DNA of 64,000 bases from Turneriella parva DSM 21527 (GCF_000266885.1 NC_018020.1:2666001-2730000); one strand, 5' to 3'. Positions 1 through 8,643 are shown, counted from the stretch's first letter. A program made the numbers and translations. The notes: generated by a model from the sequence alone, not told the origin.

Positions 1-371
1 TCCTCATTCGGAATACTTGGGTTATTTCTATACTCAAAACGTCCCCTGAGATTAAATGTATGTTGCTCTTCAAACGTATATCTCAAATAGGGTCGGTAGT
101 TGCCGATGAATAGACCGTTGCGCTGATCCTTTATAAAATTTGTTTTGTTTTGGTCGACCCAGTCCTCTTTCTTGTTAATGTAGGCATTCGAGGCACTTAT
201 GCCATACTGGAATGTATGCCGATTCTTAAATCCCTCTAACTTTTCGAGCGGCTTCAGTTCCGCGAGGGGCACAAATTTTTCTTCTTCTGGCTCATCATTG
301 GCAAACACCAAATTTTGAGTCGTAAATGCGAAAAGTGCAGCGGTCACGGCCGCCTTCAGAATTTGTTTCAT
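1..371 (-). CDS. Exported protein, 3' part cut off by window edge
   Basis: A reading frame opens with ATG at 371 and runs leftward out of the window (about 123 codons visible). The first 24 or so residues form a clear signal peptide (MKQILKAAVTAALFAF..., then ...VFA before NDEPEEE). The mature part has alternating polar and aromatic residues (QYGISASNAYI, GNYRPYLRYTF, FNLRGRFEYR), which suggests the first strands of an outer-membrane beta-barrel. No family was recognised. It lies downstream of the FecR-domain gene on the same strand, 28 bp away, so the two may be co-transcribed. The barrel reading is inference from amphipathic pattern only. Confidence 0.6.
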   Translation of the reverse strand, partial: MKQILKAAVTAALFAFTTQNLVFANDEPEEEKFVPLAELKPLEKLEGFKNRHTFQYGISASNAYINKKEDWVDQNKTNFIKDQRNGLFIGNYRPYLRYTFEEQHTFNLRGRFEYRNNPSIPNE

Positions 372-399
372 AGATATTTTCAGTAAAATCGCAGGAAAG

Positions 400-1158
400 T
401 CAAAGCTTTTCAAATGTTACAGAATCGATTGCGTTAAGGAAATCCAGAAATTCTAGGAAATCCATGAAATCTGTAAAATCAGACGGATTACTCGAGAACA
501 AATTATCGCCTGCGAAAAAAGCCATTTCAGCCTCTGCGCCGCTTGACGACTCTTGTGACGTCATGGTCACCGTATTTTCCCGCGATTCAAGTTGATCCGC
601 TCGAAGCATTTTGTTACCAGTAATCTGTGATCCGCCACCTTCAGGGACTCGAATCTGTTGCCCAGCAACGTTCCTAACATCCATGCTGTGCTCATTCATG
701 CGAATATTCGTTGAAGTGCCATTCGAGACATCTGCATTCGAGCCGCGCACACCCGCAACGACTGTCGGCGTTCGCACACGAAAGTGATTGCGCACATTCG
801 CGTCGTTGACCTTGGCGATGTCGGCGTTCATTCTGCCGACCCGAAGGCTCATGTTTGTCTGCGTGCCGTAAGAGCCCGTAGTATACTGGTCGAGGCTCGC
901 CAGCGTACCCGGTTTCAGCACCACTTTCGTACCGTTAGGGAAAATCAGCGAAGCCTTGCCGGTGGGGCCGGTTTGCAGCTCTGTGTTGTCGTTCAGCGGT
1001 GATCCAATTTTTGCGTTCTGCCATTTGCCGCCTTTCTCACGGTACTGTACCGCGCCGGTGATCGACTCGAATTTTGCGACGACTTTCGCTGCGAGCGAAT
1101 CGGTCGCGATGAGGCCTGCGAAGGCAAATAAACCTGCGAGTGCTCGTGTATTCTTCAT
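400..1158 (-). CDS. FecR-domain exported protein
   Basis: 252 residues from ATG at 1158, chosen because AGGAG lies just upstream and a signal peptide follows (MKNTRALAGLFAFAGLIATDSLA). The body matches the FecR domain fold: a VQYREKGGKW strand, LNDNTELQTGPTGKASLIFPNGTKVVLKPGTLASL, then RVRTPTVVAGVRGS. In spirochaetes such proteins are often exported and not tied to an iron sigma factor; none is adjacent here. The C-terminus is odd: a run of Phe/Asp/Leu units (DFTDFMDFLEFLDFL) encoded by an 18-bp tandem repeat. It overlaps the upstream gene by four bases (ATGA), so translation is probably coupled. Function is unknown; a cell-surface or periplasmic sensor role is possible. Confidence 0.75.
   Translation of the reverse strand: MKNTRALAGLFAFAGLIATDSLAAKVVAKFESITGAVQYREKGGKWQNAKIGSPLNDNTELQTGPTGKASLIFPNGTKVVLKPGTLASLDQYTTGSYGTQTNMSLRVGRMNADIAKVNDANVRNHFRVRTPTVVAGVRGSNADVSNGTSTNIRMNEHSMDVRNVAGQQIRVPEGGGSQITGNKMLRADQLESRENTVTMTSQESSSGAEAEMAFFAGDNLFSSNPSDFTDFMDFLEFLDFLNAIDSVTFEKL
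437..480. repeat. 18-bp tandem repeat in FecR-protein 3' end
   Basis: Two adjacent 18-bp units at 437-454 and 455-472 agree at about 15 of 18 positions, followed by a partial unit. On the minus strand they encode the Asp/Glu-Phe-Leu/Met tail of the FecR-domain protein, so the unit number changes the protein length in steps of six residues without shifting the frame. Confidence 0.7.
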
Positions 1159-1805
1159 TTTTGATCTCCTTTTTCCCATTCGCTGCGTTTGGTCGCGTAA
1201 TCTTCTGCGTCTGTCATGATTGCGAATAATTGCTCGCCTGAAAGCCTGTGGCTGGGCGCCGATCGTTGCGGAATGATTCCCGCTTCTTGCGCATCGCGCA
1301 GGGCGTAGCGTTCCCACCCGGTGAGCCAGTTGAGCCAGCCCCTTTCTGCGTTATATTTTTTCACCAGGGCGTGCGCGAGCAACCCAAGCGTCAGCTCGTC
1401 AGTTGCTTCGTAACCAGAGGTGATATAATCGAGTTCACGCGCCCGCTGCAGGCGCTTGTCGGGACTTTTGAATTTGCCAAACTCACCTTCGTACATCAGC
1501 AGCAGGTCTGCCAGATCTTGTACAATGACTACCTTGCGGTTTTGTACCTGACGGTAGGCTTCCATTTCGTCGCCCGTGTTTATAGGTTCTGCTTTTTTTG
1601 CAGTGACCTCAGGCTCGTCTTTTTCGCCCTTTTCGTCGGCTTCTTCGTCATCGGCTTCTGCCTTTGCGGGTTGCGGTTTCGTTTCGGTTTTTTCAACTTT
1701 GGCCGCGGTGGCTGCAGGCTTCTTGGCGCGTTTTCTCGGCTTCGCAGCGACCAGCGCCGAACCAAAAGCCACAGCCAGCAGAATTGCCAGAAATCTCAGG
1801 AACAT
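1155..1805 (-). CDS. Secreted Lys/Ala/Glu-rich protein, unknown function
   Basis: 216 residues. The first 21 are a signal peptide (MFLRFLAILLAVAFGSALVAA). Residues about 22-75 are low complexity, first basic (KPRKRAKKPA) then acidic (DDEEADEKGEKDE), like a flexible linker. Residues about 78-216 form a folded helical part with conserved-looking Trp and Tyr (WLNWLTGWERYALRDAQEAGIIP, HRLSGEQLFAIMTDAEDYA). The latter could be S-layer-homology-like (the 'AGII' and 'LSGEQLFAIM' pattern), but this is weak. It is the first gene of a minus-strand unit with the FecR-domain gene, overlapping it by four bases. No enzymatic motif is visible. Confidence 0.65.
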   Translation of the reverse strand: MFLRFLAILLAVAFGSALVAAKPRKRAKKPAATAAKVEKTETKPQPAKAEADDEEADEKGEKDEPEVTAKKAEPINTGDEMEAYRQVQNRKVVIVQDLADLLLMYEGEFGKFKSPDKRLQRARELDYITSGYEATDELTLGLLAHALVKKYNAERGWLNWLTGWERYALRDAQEAGIIPQRSAPSHRLSGEQLFAIMTDAEDYATKRSEWEKGDQK

Positions 1806-1876
1806 GTCTCATTACAGACACACTTTTGCGCCTGTCAAGGACTTTGAGCTGATTGACGGCATGTCTTAAAAGTATA

Positions 1877-1907
1877 AACCGTTGCGGGGCTTGGCCCCGC
1901 AACGGTT
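1877..1907. terminator. Perfect 14-bp hairpin, no U-tract
   Basis: Arms at 1877-1890 and 1894-1907 pair perfectly around a TTG loop. It lies between the start of the leftward secreted-protein gene and the tRNA, so it is not downstream of any gene on either strand within the window. It could isolate the two transcription units. No T-run follows on either strand. Confidence 0.55.
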
Positions 1908-1919
1908 CATACATATTTC

Positions 1920-1992
1920 GGGGGTTTAGCTCAGTTGGGAGAGCGTCACAATGGCATTGTGAAGGTCAGGGGTTCAACTCCCCTAACCTCCA
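1920..1992 (+). tRNA. tRNA-Ala (anticodon GGC)
   Basis: Complete cloverleaf read by hand: acceptor 1920-1926 with 1985-1991, D-arm 1929-1944, anticodon stem 1946-1950/1958-1962 with loop ATGGCAT and anticodon GGC at 1953-1955, T-arm 1968-1984 with loop TTCAACT. The acceptor carries a G3:U70 wobble, the main identity element for alanyl-tRNA synthetase. The discriminator is A. The 3' CCA is not encoded, so it must be added after transcription. The gene sits 30 bp before ribH and could share its transcript. Confidence 0.95.
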
Positions 1993-2022
1993 AAAACAGA
2001 GAAGTTAAAGAAGAAACAGAAA

Positions 2023-2499
2023 ATGCAGGCTTCTGACCGTTATTACTCCACCCCCCTCAAAAACCCCGACCTTCGCGTCGCCGTTATCATTGCACTCTTT
2101 AATGAAGATATCACCCGTTCTCTGGGCCGGGCGGCTGCCCAGCAATTGGCCGAACTCGGGGTGCCTAAAGCCGGCATTTTGCAGATTTTTGTGCCCGGGG
2201 CTTGGGAGCTGCCATATGCCGCGGCGCGCATACTATCGGCAGGGCAGGCCGATGCGGTCGTTGCGTGCGGCTGTGTGGTGCGCGGCGAAACAGGTCATTA
2301 CGATATTGTCGCCAATGAGAGCGCTTCGGGGCTCATGCGTGTCGGGCTCGATTTCAAAAAACCCGTCATGAACGCAGTGCTGACCGTCGAGAACTTCACG
2401 CAGGCCCGCGCGCGCGCCGAGAACGACGCGACGAACAAGGGCGCCGAAGCGGCAAGGTCGCTGGTCGAGCTCTTGAACGCCTTCGCGGAGCCTCTGTAA
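2023..2499 (+). CDS. ribH: 6,7-dimethyl-8-ribityllumazine synthase
   Basis: 158 residues, the normal size for the family. It condenses 5-amino-6-ribitylaminouracil with 3,4-dihydroxy-2-butanone 4-phosphate in the penultimate step of riboflavin synthesis. Recognisable are the N-terminal strand RVAVIIALFNEDITRSL, the substrate loop VPGAWELPYAA (residues about 56-66), the VVACGCVVRGETGHYDIVANES segment containing the phosphate-contacting GETGHYD loop, and PVMNAVLTVENFTQA. The start ATG follows an AAGAAG-type ribosome site. It is followed by nusB after two bases, a pairing common in many bacteria. No FMN riboswitch was seen in the short leader. Confidence 0.95.
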   Translation: MQASDRYYSTPLKNPDLRVAVIIALFNEDITRSLGRAAAQQLAELGVPKAGILQIFVPGAWELPYAAARILSAGQADAVVACGCVVRGETGHYDIVANESASGLMRVGLDFKKPVMNAVLTVENFTQARARAENDATNKGAEAARSLVELLNAFAEPL

Positions 2500-2501
2500 C
2501 C

Positions 2502-3032
2502 ATGGCGAAGACGCAGCGGCAAAAGCGCCACAAGGCCCGCATTCTCGCAATGCAGGCGCTTTTCCAGTTAGACACGCGTAAAACAGAGTCGCTGACTGCC
2601 TCTGATCTGAACTCGTTCTCATGGATAGACTACGAGGTGCCTGAAGAAGAACGCGAATACGCGCGCGCCATCATCGGCGCGGCTCTCGATCACCTCGCCG
2701 AAATCGATACGATGATCTCTGACCGCCTCGTCAACTGGGACTTCTCACGCATTTCAGGCGTCAGTCGTGCAATATTGCGCACCGGCGTCGCGCAGCTGTT
2801 GTATATGGCGAATGAAGCCGACGCGGCCGTCGTCATCGATGAATGCATCTTACTGGCCAAACAATACGACGAAGGCCAGGCAGTTGCCTTCGTCAACGGT
2901 GTTCTCGACGACGTCTATCGTGAAAAATTTCCTGAGGCGCAGGCGGTACGCAAGAAAATCGCGCCGTTACAACCGGCAAAAAAGATTCGCATTCGCGTGC
3001 CGGCTGTGGCTAAAAAGTCAGATCGAGCGTGA
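2502..3032 (+). CDS. nusB: Transcription antitermination factor NusB
   Basis: 176 residues. NusB binds boxA RNA with ribosomal protein S10 and supports rRNA antitermination. The all-helical fold is evident: an N-terminal basic helix (RQKRHKARILAMQALFQLDTRK), the middle DRLVNWDFSRISGVSRAILRTGVAQLLYM block and the closing EADAAVVIDECILLAKQYDEGQAVAFVNGVLDDVYR signature. A lysine- and arginine-rich tail of about 25 residues (KKIRIRVPAVAKKSDRA) is longer than typical. The gene starts two bases after ribH and is almost certainly co-transcribed. Its 3' end overlaps the convergent GHKL gene by 23 bp. Confidence 0.95.
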   Translation: MAKTQRQKRHKARILAMQALFQLDTRKTESLTASDLNSFSWIDYEVPEEEREYARAIIGAALDHLAEIDTMISDRLVNWDFSRISGVSRAILRTGVAQLLYMANEADAAVVIDECILLAKQYDEGQAVAFVNGVLDDVYREKFPEAQAVRKKIAPLQPAKKIRIRVPAVAKKSDRA

Positions 3033-4197
3033 CGGTTGTTTTTTCGAGCCGTGGCTCGGGAAAAATCGTGCAGAAATAGCGAATGCCTTTTTCCCGACAG
3101 GTGTCTTCAAGATACGAATTGTAAAGTAGCCCAAGACCCGCGCCGAGTTTGTCGCCGCTGCCTGAATCTTCGTAAAAATCTGCGAGCGCGATTCCCGAGG
3201 TGTCGGTCTTCATCTTTCGCGCCAGACCCTCGCGCGTCGAATCAGTGATGAGACCGTAGTTCGAAAGAATAATCTTCACGTTGTGCGCCTTGCCGGCGTT
3301 AATGCGGTCGGTCTGAAACTGCCAGGTGACTTCGAGCAGCTGTTTATTCTGCGCCGCTATCTTCACTACCTGTTCCCGGTTGAGCTTGTTGCGCAGGTAT
3401 GCATCGATCTTGTCACGCGGGGCGAGGTGATTCTTGACAATGATTCTTTCGAAATGAGCCTTCTCGGCGTTTTGTATAAATTCCATAACGAGATTACCGG
3501 TGTGCGTGGCGATCTGCGTGTTGTCGAGATATTGAAAGAAGAGATCGACATAGGCTTTTTCGATCTCGGCCCTGAGCGGTGTCTGATAGATAATCAGATA
3601 TAGATACCAGATGCGCTTATCGACCCAGCGCACAAATTTTTCGAGACTGCGCATGCGCACGATCTTATCCTCTTCGGGAAGTTTGGTATCTGCTGAAATG
3701 CGGCTGAGAACCGCATCGATCATCTCGTGCTCGATGCGCGCGAGTACGGCCTGGTTCTTTGCCATAAAATCGTCCATCAGCTTCTGCGGAATCGACTTGA
3801 AATCGAGAATCGCCGCCTTCGGGTTGCGCCGGTTGTGTTCTCTGAGAACCGGTGATTCGATCACCCGCTTGGCCAGCGTCGGCGACAGCATCTTGTAAAG
3901 CATCGCGTAGATGATGAGATTCGTTGTGCTGATAATCTGCGGCCGTTTGGTCAAAAACTCCGTCGATGAATAATAGAGCTCATCGATATACGAATTCATG
4001 ATGAGTTTCTGTACCGTGGCGGCGTTAAACGCCTGCGATAATAATCCCTCTTTATTTGCCCCGCCGCGGGCCGGCACGCGCTGAATCGCCGTTTTTGATC
4101 CAGACAAGACGCGAATACCCTCGGCCGAGAGTACAATGCTTGCGGGAATATCGATAAAACCCTTGCGCAAGGGCTGAACAGTCGACGTATCTTGCAT
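3010..4197 (-). CDS. GHKL-type ATPase-domain protein without kinase core
   Basis: 395 residues. The C-terminal part (about 230-395) has the Bergerat ATP-binding motifs: an N-box EFIQNAEKA, then after an insertion a G-box GDKLGAGLGL, followed by the strand YFCTIFPEPRLEKTTVTLDL. No dimerisation/phosphoacceptor helix with an H-box and no transmembrane segment is visible, so this is probably not a classical sensor kinase. The N-terminal half (about 1-220) is helical and has no family I recognise. It is coupled to the upstream hydrolase gene by a one-base stop/start overlap (TGATG). A role as an anti-sigma-type kinase or other signalling ATPase is inference. Confidence 0.7.
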   Translation of the reverse strand: MQDTSTVQPLRKGFIDIPASIVLSAEGIRVLSGSKTAIQRVPARGGANKEGLLSQAFNAATVQKLIMNSYIDELYYSSTEFLTKRPQIISTTNLIIYAMLYKMLSPTLAKRVIESPVLREHNRRNPKAAILDFKSIPQKLMDDFMAKNQAVLARIEHEMIDAVLSRISADTKLPEEDKIVRMRSLEKFVRWVDKRIWYLYLIIYQTPLRAEIEKAYVDLFFQYLDNTQIATHTGNLVMEFIQNAEKAHFERIIVKNHLAPRDKIDAYLRNKLNREQVVKIAAQNKQLLEVTWQFQTDRINAGKAHNVKIILSNYGLITDSTREGLARKMKTDTSGIALADFYEDSGSGDKLGAGLGLLYNSYLEDTCREKGIRYFCTIFPEPRLEKTTVTLDLTF

Positions 4198-5321
4198 CAG
4201 TGCTTGAGGTAGAATTCTTCGTAGCCGTCGGGGTACAACTGCGAGCCGACACGGCCTTCGCGCATCAGTTTTCTGAGCAGCGCCTCGAGCAGCTCTAGCG
4301 CCGTGATGAAGTGGTTGCCGCCCTCGATATGCGCGCCGAACGCCGATTCCATGAGATCGACCAGGTCTTTACGCCCTTCGACAAGTTTTTTGAGCAGGCC
4401 GTTTTCGAGAATGCCTATCGTCTTCAGCACAATCTTGATCGCGCGCTCGGGTTGCAGAATTTCGTCGCCATGCGCGGGCAAAAAACGCATCGCCGGCATC
4501 TGTTTGCGTTCTTCGAGAAGTTTCAGAAGACTCTGCTGAAAAAGTTCAAGGTTGCCATCGAGCTTGTCGTAGATCGCGGGAATATTGCCAATCAGCAGGT
4601 CGCCGGTGAACGCAAAGCCCTGGCTCACCTCGAGTGGGGTAATATGCCAGGTGTTGTGGCCCGGTGTTTCGAGAATGCGAAACCGGAGTTTTCCGGTAGA
4701 GAATTCATCGCCTTCTTTCAAGAGGCGATCGAGCTTTACAGCTCGATCGCCCTGTTTAGTCACCTTCTGGGTCGCGCTGCTGACATCCGTGTCGCGCCCG
4801 ACCCCCGGCACATCCTGTGCCTCGGCAAATCTTCTGACAAACCTCGCCCAGCGGTCGTTGGCCTTGCGAATGCGCGTTTGCCGCGCCTGCTTGTCGCGAA
4901 AGGCAAGCGTTAATATGCGCGAGGTGTCTGCCTGCCAAACATCGATAAAGTCGGGGTAATCGGGTATATCGCGCGCCATCGTGTGGTGACCCCATTTCTG
5001 CGTGCGCCGCGCATAGGTGCCCCATAAAAGTCCCGCGGTGATATGGTCGATATGCGGATGCGTGTAGAGTATGACATCTACCTCGCGCATGCTGAGCCCC
5101 AGCTGCTTCAGCGCCAGAGCGAGCGACCCAATCGACTCGACATAACCCGAGTCGATCAGCATTGTCGTCTCGTCGCGAATAAGGTAAACCTGATTCGGCG
5201 CATAAAACGGTTGGCTCAGAGTTATGCGGTATATCTGGTCGGTGACCTGCAGAATTTCTGCGGGCTTGGCGGTTAGGCTGCGCACGTCAGGTCGAGGGAT
5301 GAATCGCAGCAGTGCCTGCAA
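4197..5321 (-). CDS. Metallo-beta-lactamase-fold hydrolase
   Basis: About 374 residues. The metal-binding motif is THPHIDH (residues about 88-94). Further ligand candidates are the His in ETPGHNTWH, Asp in FTGDLLIGNIP and His in FLPAHGDEI. A helical insertion of about 80 residues follows the HxHxDH motif and contains a basic segment, and a helical C-terminal extension of about 80 residues follows the core, as in glyoxalase II-like/YSH-type subfamilies. The substrate cannot be named. The longest frame begins at TTG 5321; a GTG at 5285 is an alternative and neither has a strong ribosome site. The gene reads into the GHKL ATPase gene by a TGATG junction. Confidence 0.8.
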   Translation of the reverse strand: MQALLRFIPRPDVRSLTAKPAEILQVTDQIYRITLSQPFYAPNQVYLIRDETTMLIDSGYVESIGSLALALKQLGLSMREVDVILYTHPHIDHITAGLLWGTYARRTQKWGHHTMARDIPDYPDFIDVWQADTSRILTLAFRDKQARQTRIRKANDRWARFVRRFAEAQDVPGVGRDTDVSSATQKVTKQGDRAVKLDRLLKEGDEFSTGKLRFRILETPGHNTWHITPLEVSQGFAFTGDLLIGNIPAIYDKLDGNLELFQQSLLKLLEERKQMPAMRFLPAHGDEILQPERAIKIVLKTIGILENGLLKKLVEGRKDLVDLMESAFGAHIEGGNHFITALELLEALLRKLMREGRVGSQLYPDGYEEFYLKH

Positions 5322-5392
5322 ACAAAAAAGCTAAGAGCGAACGAACGTTCATTTATGGTTTACGGGCGGCAAAGACTTGAGTGGCGTACGCA

Positions 5393-6346
5393 ATGAGGAT
5401 TTTTCCCGTTCTGGTTCTGGCGCTCTGTGCGCTTTTTGCCGCCCGCTGCCAGTCGGTCAGCTCGACTAACTATGCAGAGCGGGAAAACCAGCGAGATTTC
5501 ACCGTCGATGCAGCCGGTGGCACCTACACTGTGTCGATGTTCCCGCGCACGTACAGTGCCCTCGCAGGGCCGGCATTCTCGCTCGTGCTGGTTTCGCCTG
5601 TGCTCGTCGCAGACGAGGCGCTTTACAACTCGGGCACTGCCTCGATAATTCCGTGGTTCAACGCGCGTGGGGTCACTGTGTGGCTCGTGCGCATACCGGC
5701 GCAGACGCAGCTTGAGAAATTTGGCCGCGACATCTTGCCCCAGGTGACGACCGCGATTCGCAAAAATTCTACCGATGAATCATGGGTAATGGCGGGTGTT
5801 TCGCTCGGTGGTCAGGCGATCGCGCACTACCTGCACGACGCGCCGCGCAATGCGACGATTTCGGGCATGCTCGTTAAATCTGCCTTCTTTCTCGGCACTG
5901 GCTTTGACTATAATTATCCTGGGTCTTTTACCAAACGCCTCGGCTCGCTGCAAGACGGCGCAGAGGGCAACCTCTGTGCCGCAGAGTTCTGCAAGCGATT
6001 CTTCGCTTCTCTGCCGGCAAAGCTCGTCGCCTCGCGCAAAAACCTGTTCGATGCGTCGGGTAAACCTGTGTGGCGCGATACGCTCGAAACGGTGCAGCTT
6101 CAGGGTAAGGGCGTGCGCATCTTCTTTCTGGCTGGCAAGATCGACAATGTCGCGCCTTCTGAAACAGTCTACAAGTTCTACGCGAAAACCATCGGCGACG
6201 AGCGCAAGACATCGCCCGATTTCAGGTTCATGCTGCCCGGCAAAATGAACCGGCACGGCAAAGATTTTGACCACGGCATGATGGTCGCGTCAGATGCGCT
6301 CGCCTCAGAAATTCTACCCGAAATTCTGAAGTGGATAGATCTCTGA
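5393..6346 (+). CDS. Alpha/beta-hydrolase lipoprotein
   Basis: 317 residues from ATG 5393 (a GTG at 5381 is in frame). The start gives a lipoprotein signal MRIFPVLVLALCALFAARC with Cys19 as the lipidation site in a relaxed spirochaetal lipobox (FAARC). The mature protein has a nucleophile elbow GVSLGGQAI near residue 141, preceded by the strand ESWVMA, and late candidate acid and base residues in FLAGKIDNVAP and KDFDHGMMV. This fits a Ser-Asp-His alpha/beta hydrolase anchored in a membrane, facing the periplasm or outside. The substrate is unknown. It stands alone, convergent with the phosphatase gene three bases away. Confidence 0.7.
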   Translation: MRIFPVLVLALCALFAARCQSVSSTNYAERENQRDFTVDAAGGTYTVSMFPRTYSALAGPAFSLVLVSPVLVADEALYNSGTASIIPWFNARGVTVWLVRIPAQTQLEKFGRDILPQVTTAIRKNSTDESWVMAGVSLGGQAIAHYLHDAPRNATISGMLVKSAFFLGTGFDYNYPGSFTKRLGSLQDGAEGNLCAAEFCKRFFASLPAKLVASRKNLFDASGKPVWRDTLETVQLQGKGVRIFFLAGKIDNVAPSETVYKFYAKTIGDERKTSPDFRFMLPGKMNRHGKDFDHGMMVASDALASEILPEILKWIDL

Positions 6347-6349
6347 TCT

Positions 6350-8521
6350 TTACTTATAGATCTTCGCTAGCAGCGCCGCGATTTTTTCGTCGCGCGGATT
6401 GCGAATCTTGAGCCGCGTCAGTACGTCGGCCGCTTTGTCGGTTTCACCGAGTTTTATGAGAATCGAACCCAATAGCTCTATTGCCTGAGTATCACCGGGG
6501 TTCTCTTCGCTATAACTCTCAAAGTAGCCTGCCGCATCTTTCAGGTCACCGGTTTTGTAACAGATGTGCGCCAAAGCCCTCGCCACGTGCAGATTGTCAC
6601 GCGTCGCCTCGTAAACTTCTTTGAGATGTTGCTTAGCCGCTTCGTATTGTTTTTCTGCAACAAGCTGCCGTGCCCTGCTGATGGTCTGCCTGGTGCCTAC
6701 CCGGGCTTCGGCGGTCTCTTTTTCGGGCTGGTAGGTGAGTGAAATCAGTGAGAAATCATCTGTGATCTCACCTTTGTTCTTGCATGCCTGGTAGACAGCT
6801 TCGAGGTCGCCGCGGCCTTCTTCGAGCAGGCGCAGAAACAGACTCTCGTCTTCGTTGATAATGCGGTTACCGTCTTCACCTGTGCCGAGTACCAGATCGT
6901 CACGACCGTCTGAACCGATGACAAAAGCATCGCCGGGTTTCATCTCATAGGTTTGCACCTTGATACCCATATTGACGCCAAGCGTGCCGAGTTTGCGCAG
7001 CGTCAGGTCATTCTCGATAAAGAACGCCTTGCCGCTGCGCAAGATTGCCGACCACGGGTGTTCGGCGTTGATAAAATAGACAAAGCCACTTTTCTCATCG
7101 ACGAGCCCCATAATGACGGATATCAGCATCGAACCGTCGAAACTCTCAAACGTCTTCTGCAATTCGAGAAAAACTGCCTTGAGCCAGCGTTCGGGATAAA
7201 GTACCTGCTCTTTCGGTGAAAGTTTCGTGCGCTCGATGATCGACTGCATCACGGCGCCGAGCACAAGCGACCCGCCGGCGCCTTGCATTGATTTACCCAT
7301 CGCGTCGCCGTTCAGAAACAGCGTATAGTCGCGCCCGCGCAGGCGAATGCTGTGTGCGAGGCAAATGTCACCACCGATTTCATTTGTTTTTGTCTTGAAC
7401 TCAAAACTTTTTTTCTGGCGAATAAAGATACTGACCTTTATCTGGCGGTTATTTGCGTAGTTGCCGGTCAGAGGTTTAAGCAAGAGGGATGTCAAAAAGT
7501 AATCACCGTCTTGCTGCCCCTTGAGTGCGCGCACGTTGCCCAGGCTCTCTTGCAGTTCGGCGGTACGCTCTTCAATTTTTTGTTCGAGATTTGCCTGATA
7601 GTCTTTTATCGTGCGGGCCGCATCAGAGATGCCGGTCGCCACCTTAACGAATTCGCTGTCGATCGACTTGGTGAAAATGAGGCCTGAGCCGCCGCTCTTG
7701 AGATCGTCCATTGCGCCTTCGATATCTTTGAGCGCGCTGTAGATCAGGTAAAAGATCATATAGGCCATCAGAATGGCTGCGACTGTCGCCATAAAAACGA
7801 ACACAAGTATCGCCTGCAGGTTGTCGCGGTTGTAATAGACGAGGGTTGCAGCGACGTAGATAGTGATCAGAAAGAGCGTGATAAAGAAGGCAAGTTTCAG
7901 ACGTACAGTCGTGACGGCGCGGTCAGTAAAGGGTATCTTCTTCTCAGACATGATGCGCTTACATTCTGCGCGCATCGAGCCGGTCGCAATTTCACCGATT
8001 ACGAGGCAAAAACCGCCGTGTATAAAGGAAAACATGATGTCCATAATGACACCCTGAACGTAGTGGTAGGTTTCGAATTTAACCGAAAGTTCGGCCGCTA
8101 CGAGAATGGCGACGAAAATCACCTGAACCGAAAGCACGGCGGTGAAGGCATTGGTCAGCGGAATTATAGTGAGCGCGCGCAAAAGCTCGTGGTATTCGCC
8201 TTCTTTCAGATCGGGCCTGATCTGCAGATTCGGTTCGGCAGTGATAAAGCGATTTACTGCCAGCACCGGTCGCGTGAAACCTGGAAATCCAACTTTATTG
8301 AGAATACCAAATTGCACTGAGTGACCCACCCAGGCGACGGCAGCGCCGCCCGCTATGGTCCAGAGCATGAGTTCGCTCATGGGAAAATTCGTCGCGCGCG
8401 CATAATAGAGCCCGAATGAGATGGCCAGTATCGAGCTGATGGCGGCAGATGTGGCGACGGCGATTCCGTACGATGAGAAGTAGGCGATCCAGCGGAACAA
8501 AGTCCGGACCAGGTTAGACAT
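6350..8521 (-). CDS. Membrane SpoIIE/PP2C-type serine phosphatase with TPR tail
   Basis: 723 residues. Residues 1 to about 270 hold around six membrane helices (two at the N-terminus, the rest between about 110 and 260). A HAMP-like linker and coiled coil (about 265-330, ANLEQKIEERTAELQESLGNV) lead to a PP2C/SpoIIE domain (about 350-590) with metal-binding Asp candidates in NEIGGDICLAHS, FLNGDAMGKSM, IGSDGRDDLV and EITDDFSLISL. The last 110 residues are TPR-like helical repeats (ARQLVAEKQYEAAKQHL...). Such proteins dephosphorylate anti-sigma-factor antagonists in partner-switching systems and are common in leptospires. A STAS protein is encoded at 35994 but a partnership is only a guess. Confidence 0.9.
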   Translation of the reverse strand: MSNLVRTLFRWIAYFSSYGIAVATSAAISSILAISFGLYYARATNFPMSELMLWTIAGGAAVAWVGHSVQFGILNKVGFPGFTRPVLAVNRFITAEPNLQIRPDLKEGEYHELLRALTIIPLTNAFTAVLSVQVIFVAILVAAELSVKFETYHYVQGVIMDIMFSFIHGGFCLVIGEIATGSMRAECKRIMSEKKIPFTDRAVTTVRLKLAFFITLFLITIYVAATLVYYNRDNLQAILVFVFMATVAAILMAYMIFYLIYSALKDIEGAMDDLKSGGSGLIFTKSIDSEFVKVATGISDAARTIKDYQANLEQKIEERTAELQESLGNVRALKGQQDGDYFLTSLLLKPLTGNYANNRQIKVSIFIRQKKSFEFKTKTNEIGGDICLAHSIRLRGRDYTLFLNGDAMGKSMQGAGGSLVLGAVMQSIIERTKLSPKEQVLYPERWLKAVFLELQKTFESFDGSMLISVIMGLVDEKSGFVYFINAEHPWSAILRSGKAFFIENDLTLRKLGTLGVNMGIKVQTYEMKPGDAFVIGSDGRDDLVLGTGEDGNRIINEDESLFLRLLEEGRGDLEAVYQACKNKGEITDDFSLISLTYQPEKETAEARVGTRQTISRARQLVAEKQYEAAKQHLKEVYEATRDNLHVARALAHICYKTGDLKDAAGYFESYSEENPGDTQAIELLGSILIKLGETDKAADVLTRLKIRNPRDEKIAALLAKIYK

Positions 8522-8643
8522 GGCACACGATTTGCAGCCGCGACTACGTGGTAAAGGGGAAAACCAGTCGAATTCAGGCAGCAGCGAGTGAAATTAGTTT
8601 GCCAGCCGGGCGTCGAGTTGGTATCTTGCAACCAGTGTACCGG

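Noticed and set aside
1248-1869. Plus-strand frames over the secreted Lys/Glu/Ala protein gene
   Set aside because: They arise from the Lys/Glu/Ala-rich codons of the minus-strand gene read in reverse (Phe/Leu-rich), which makes a false membrane-like protein.
1993-2022. FMN riboswitch before ribH
   Set aside because: Only 30 bp lie between the tRNA and ribH, too short for the aptamer, and its conserved boxes are not present.
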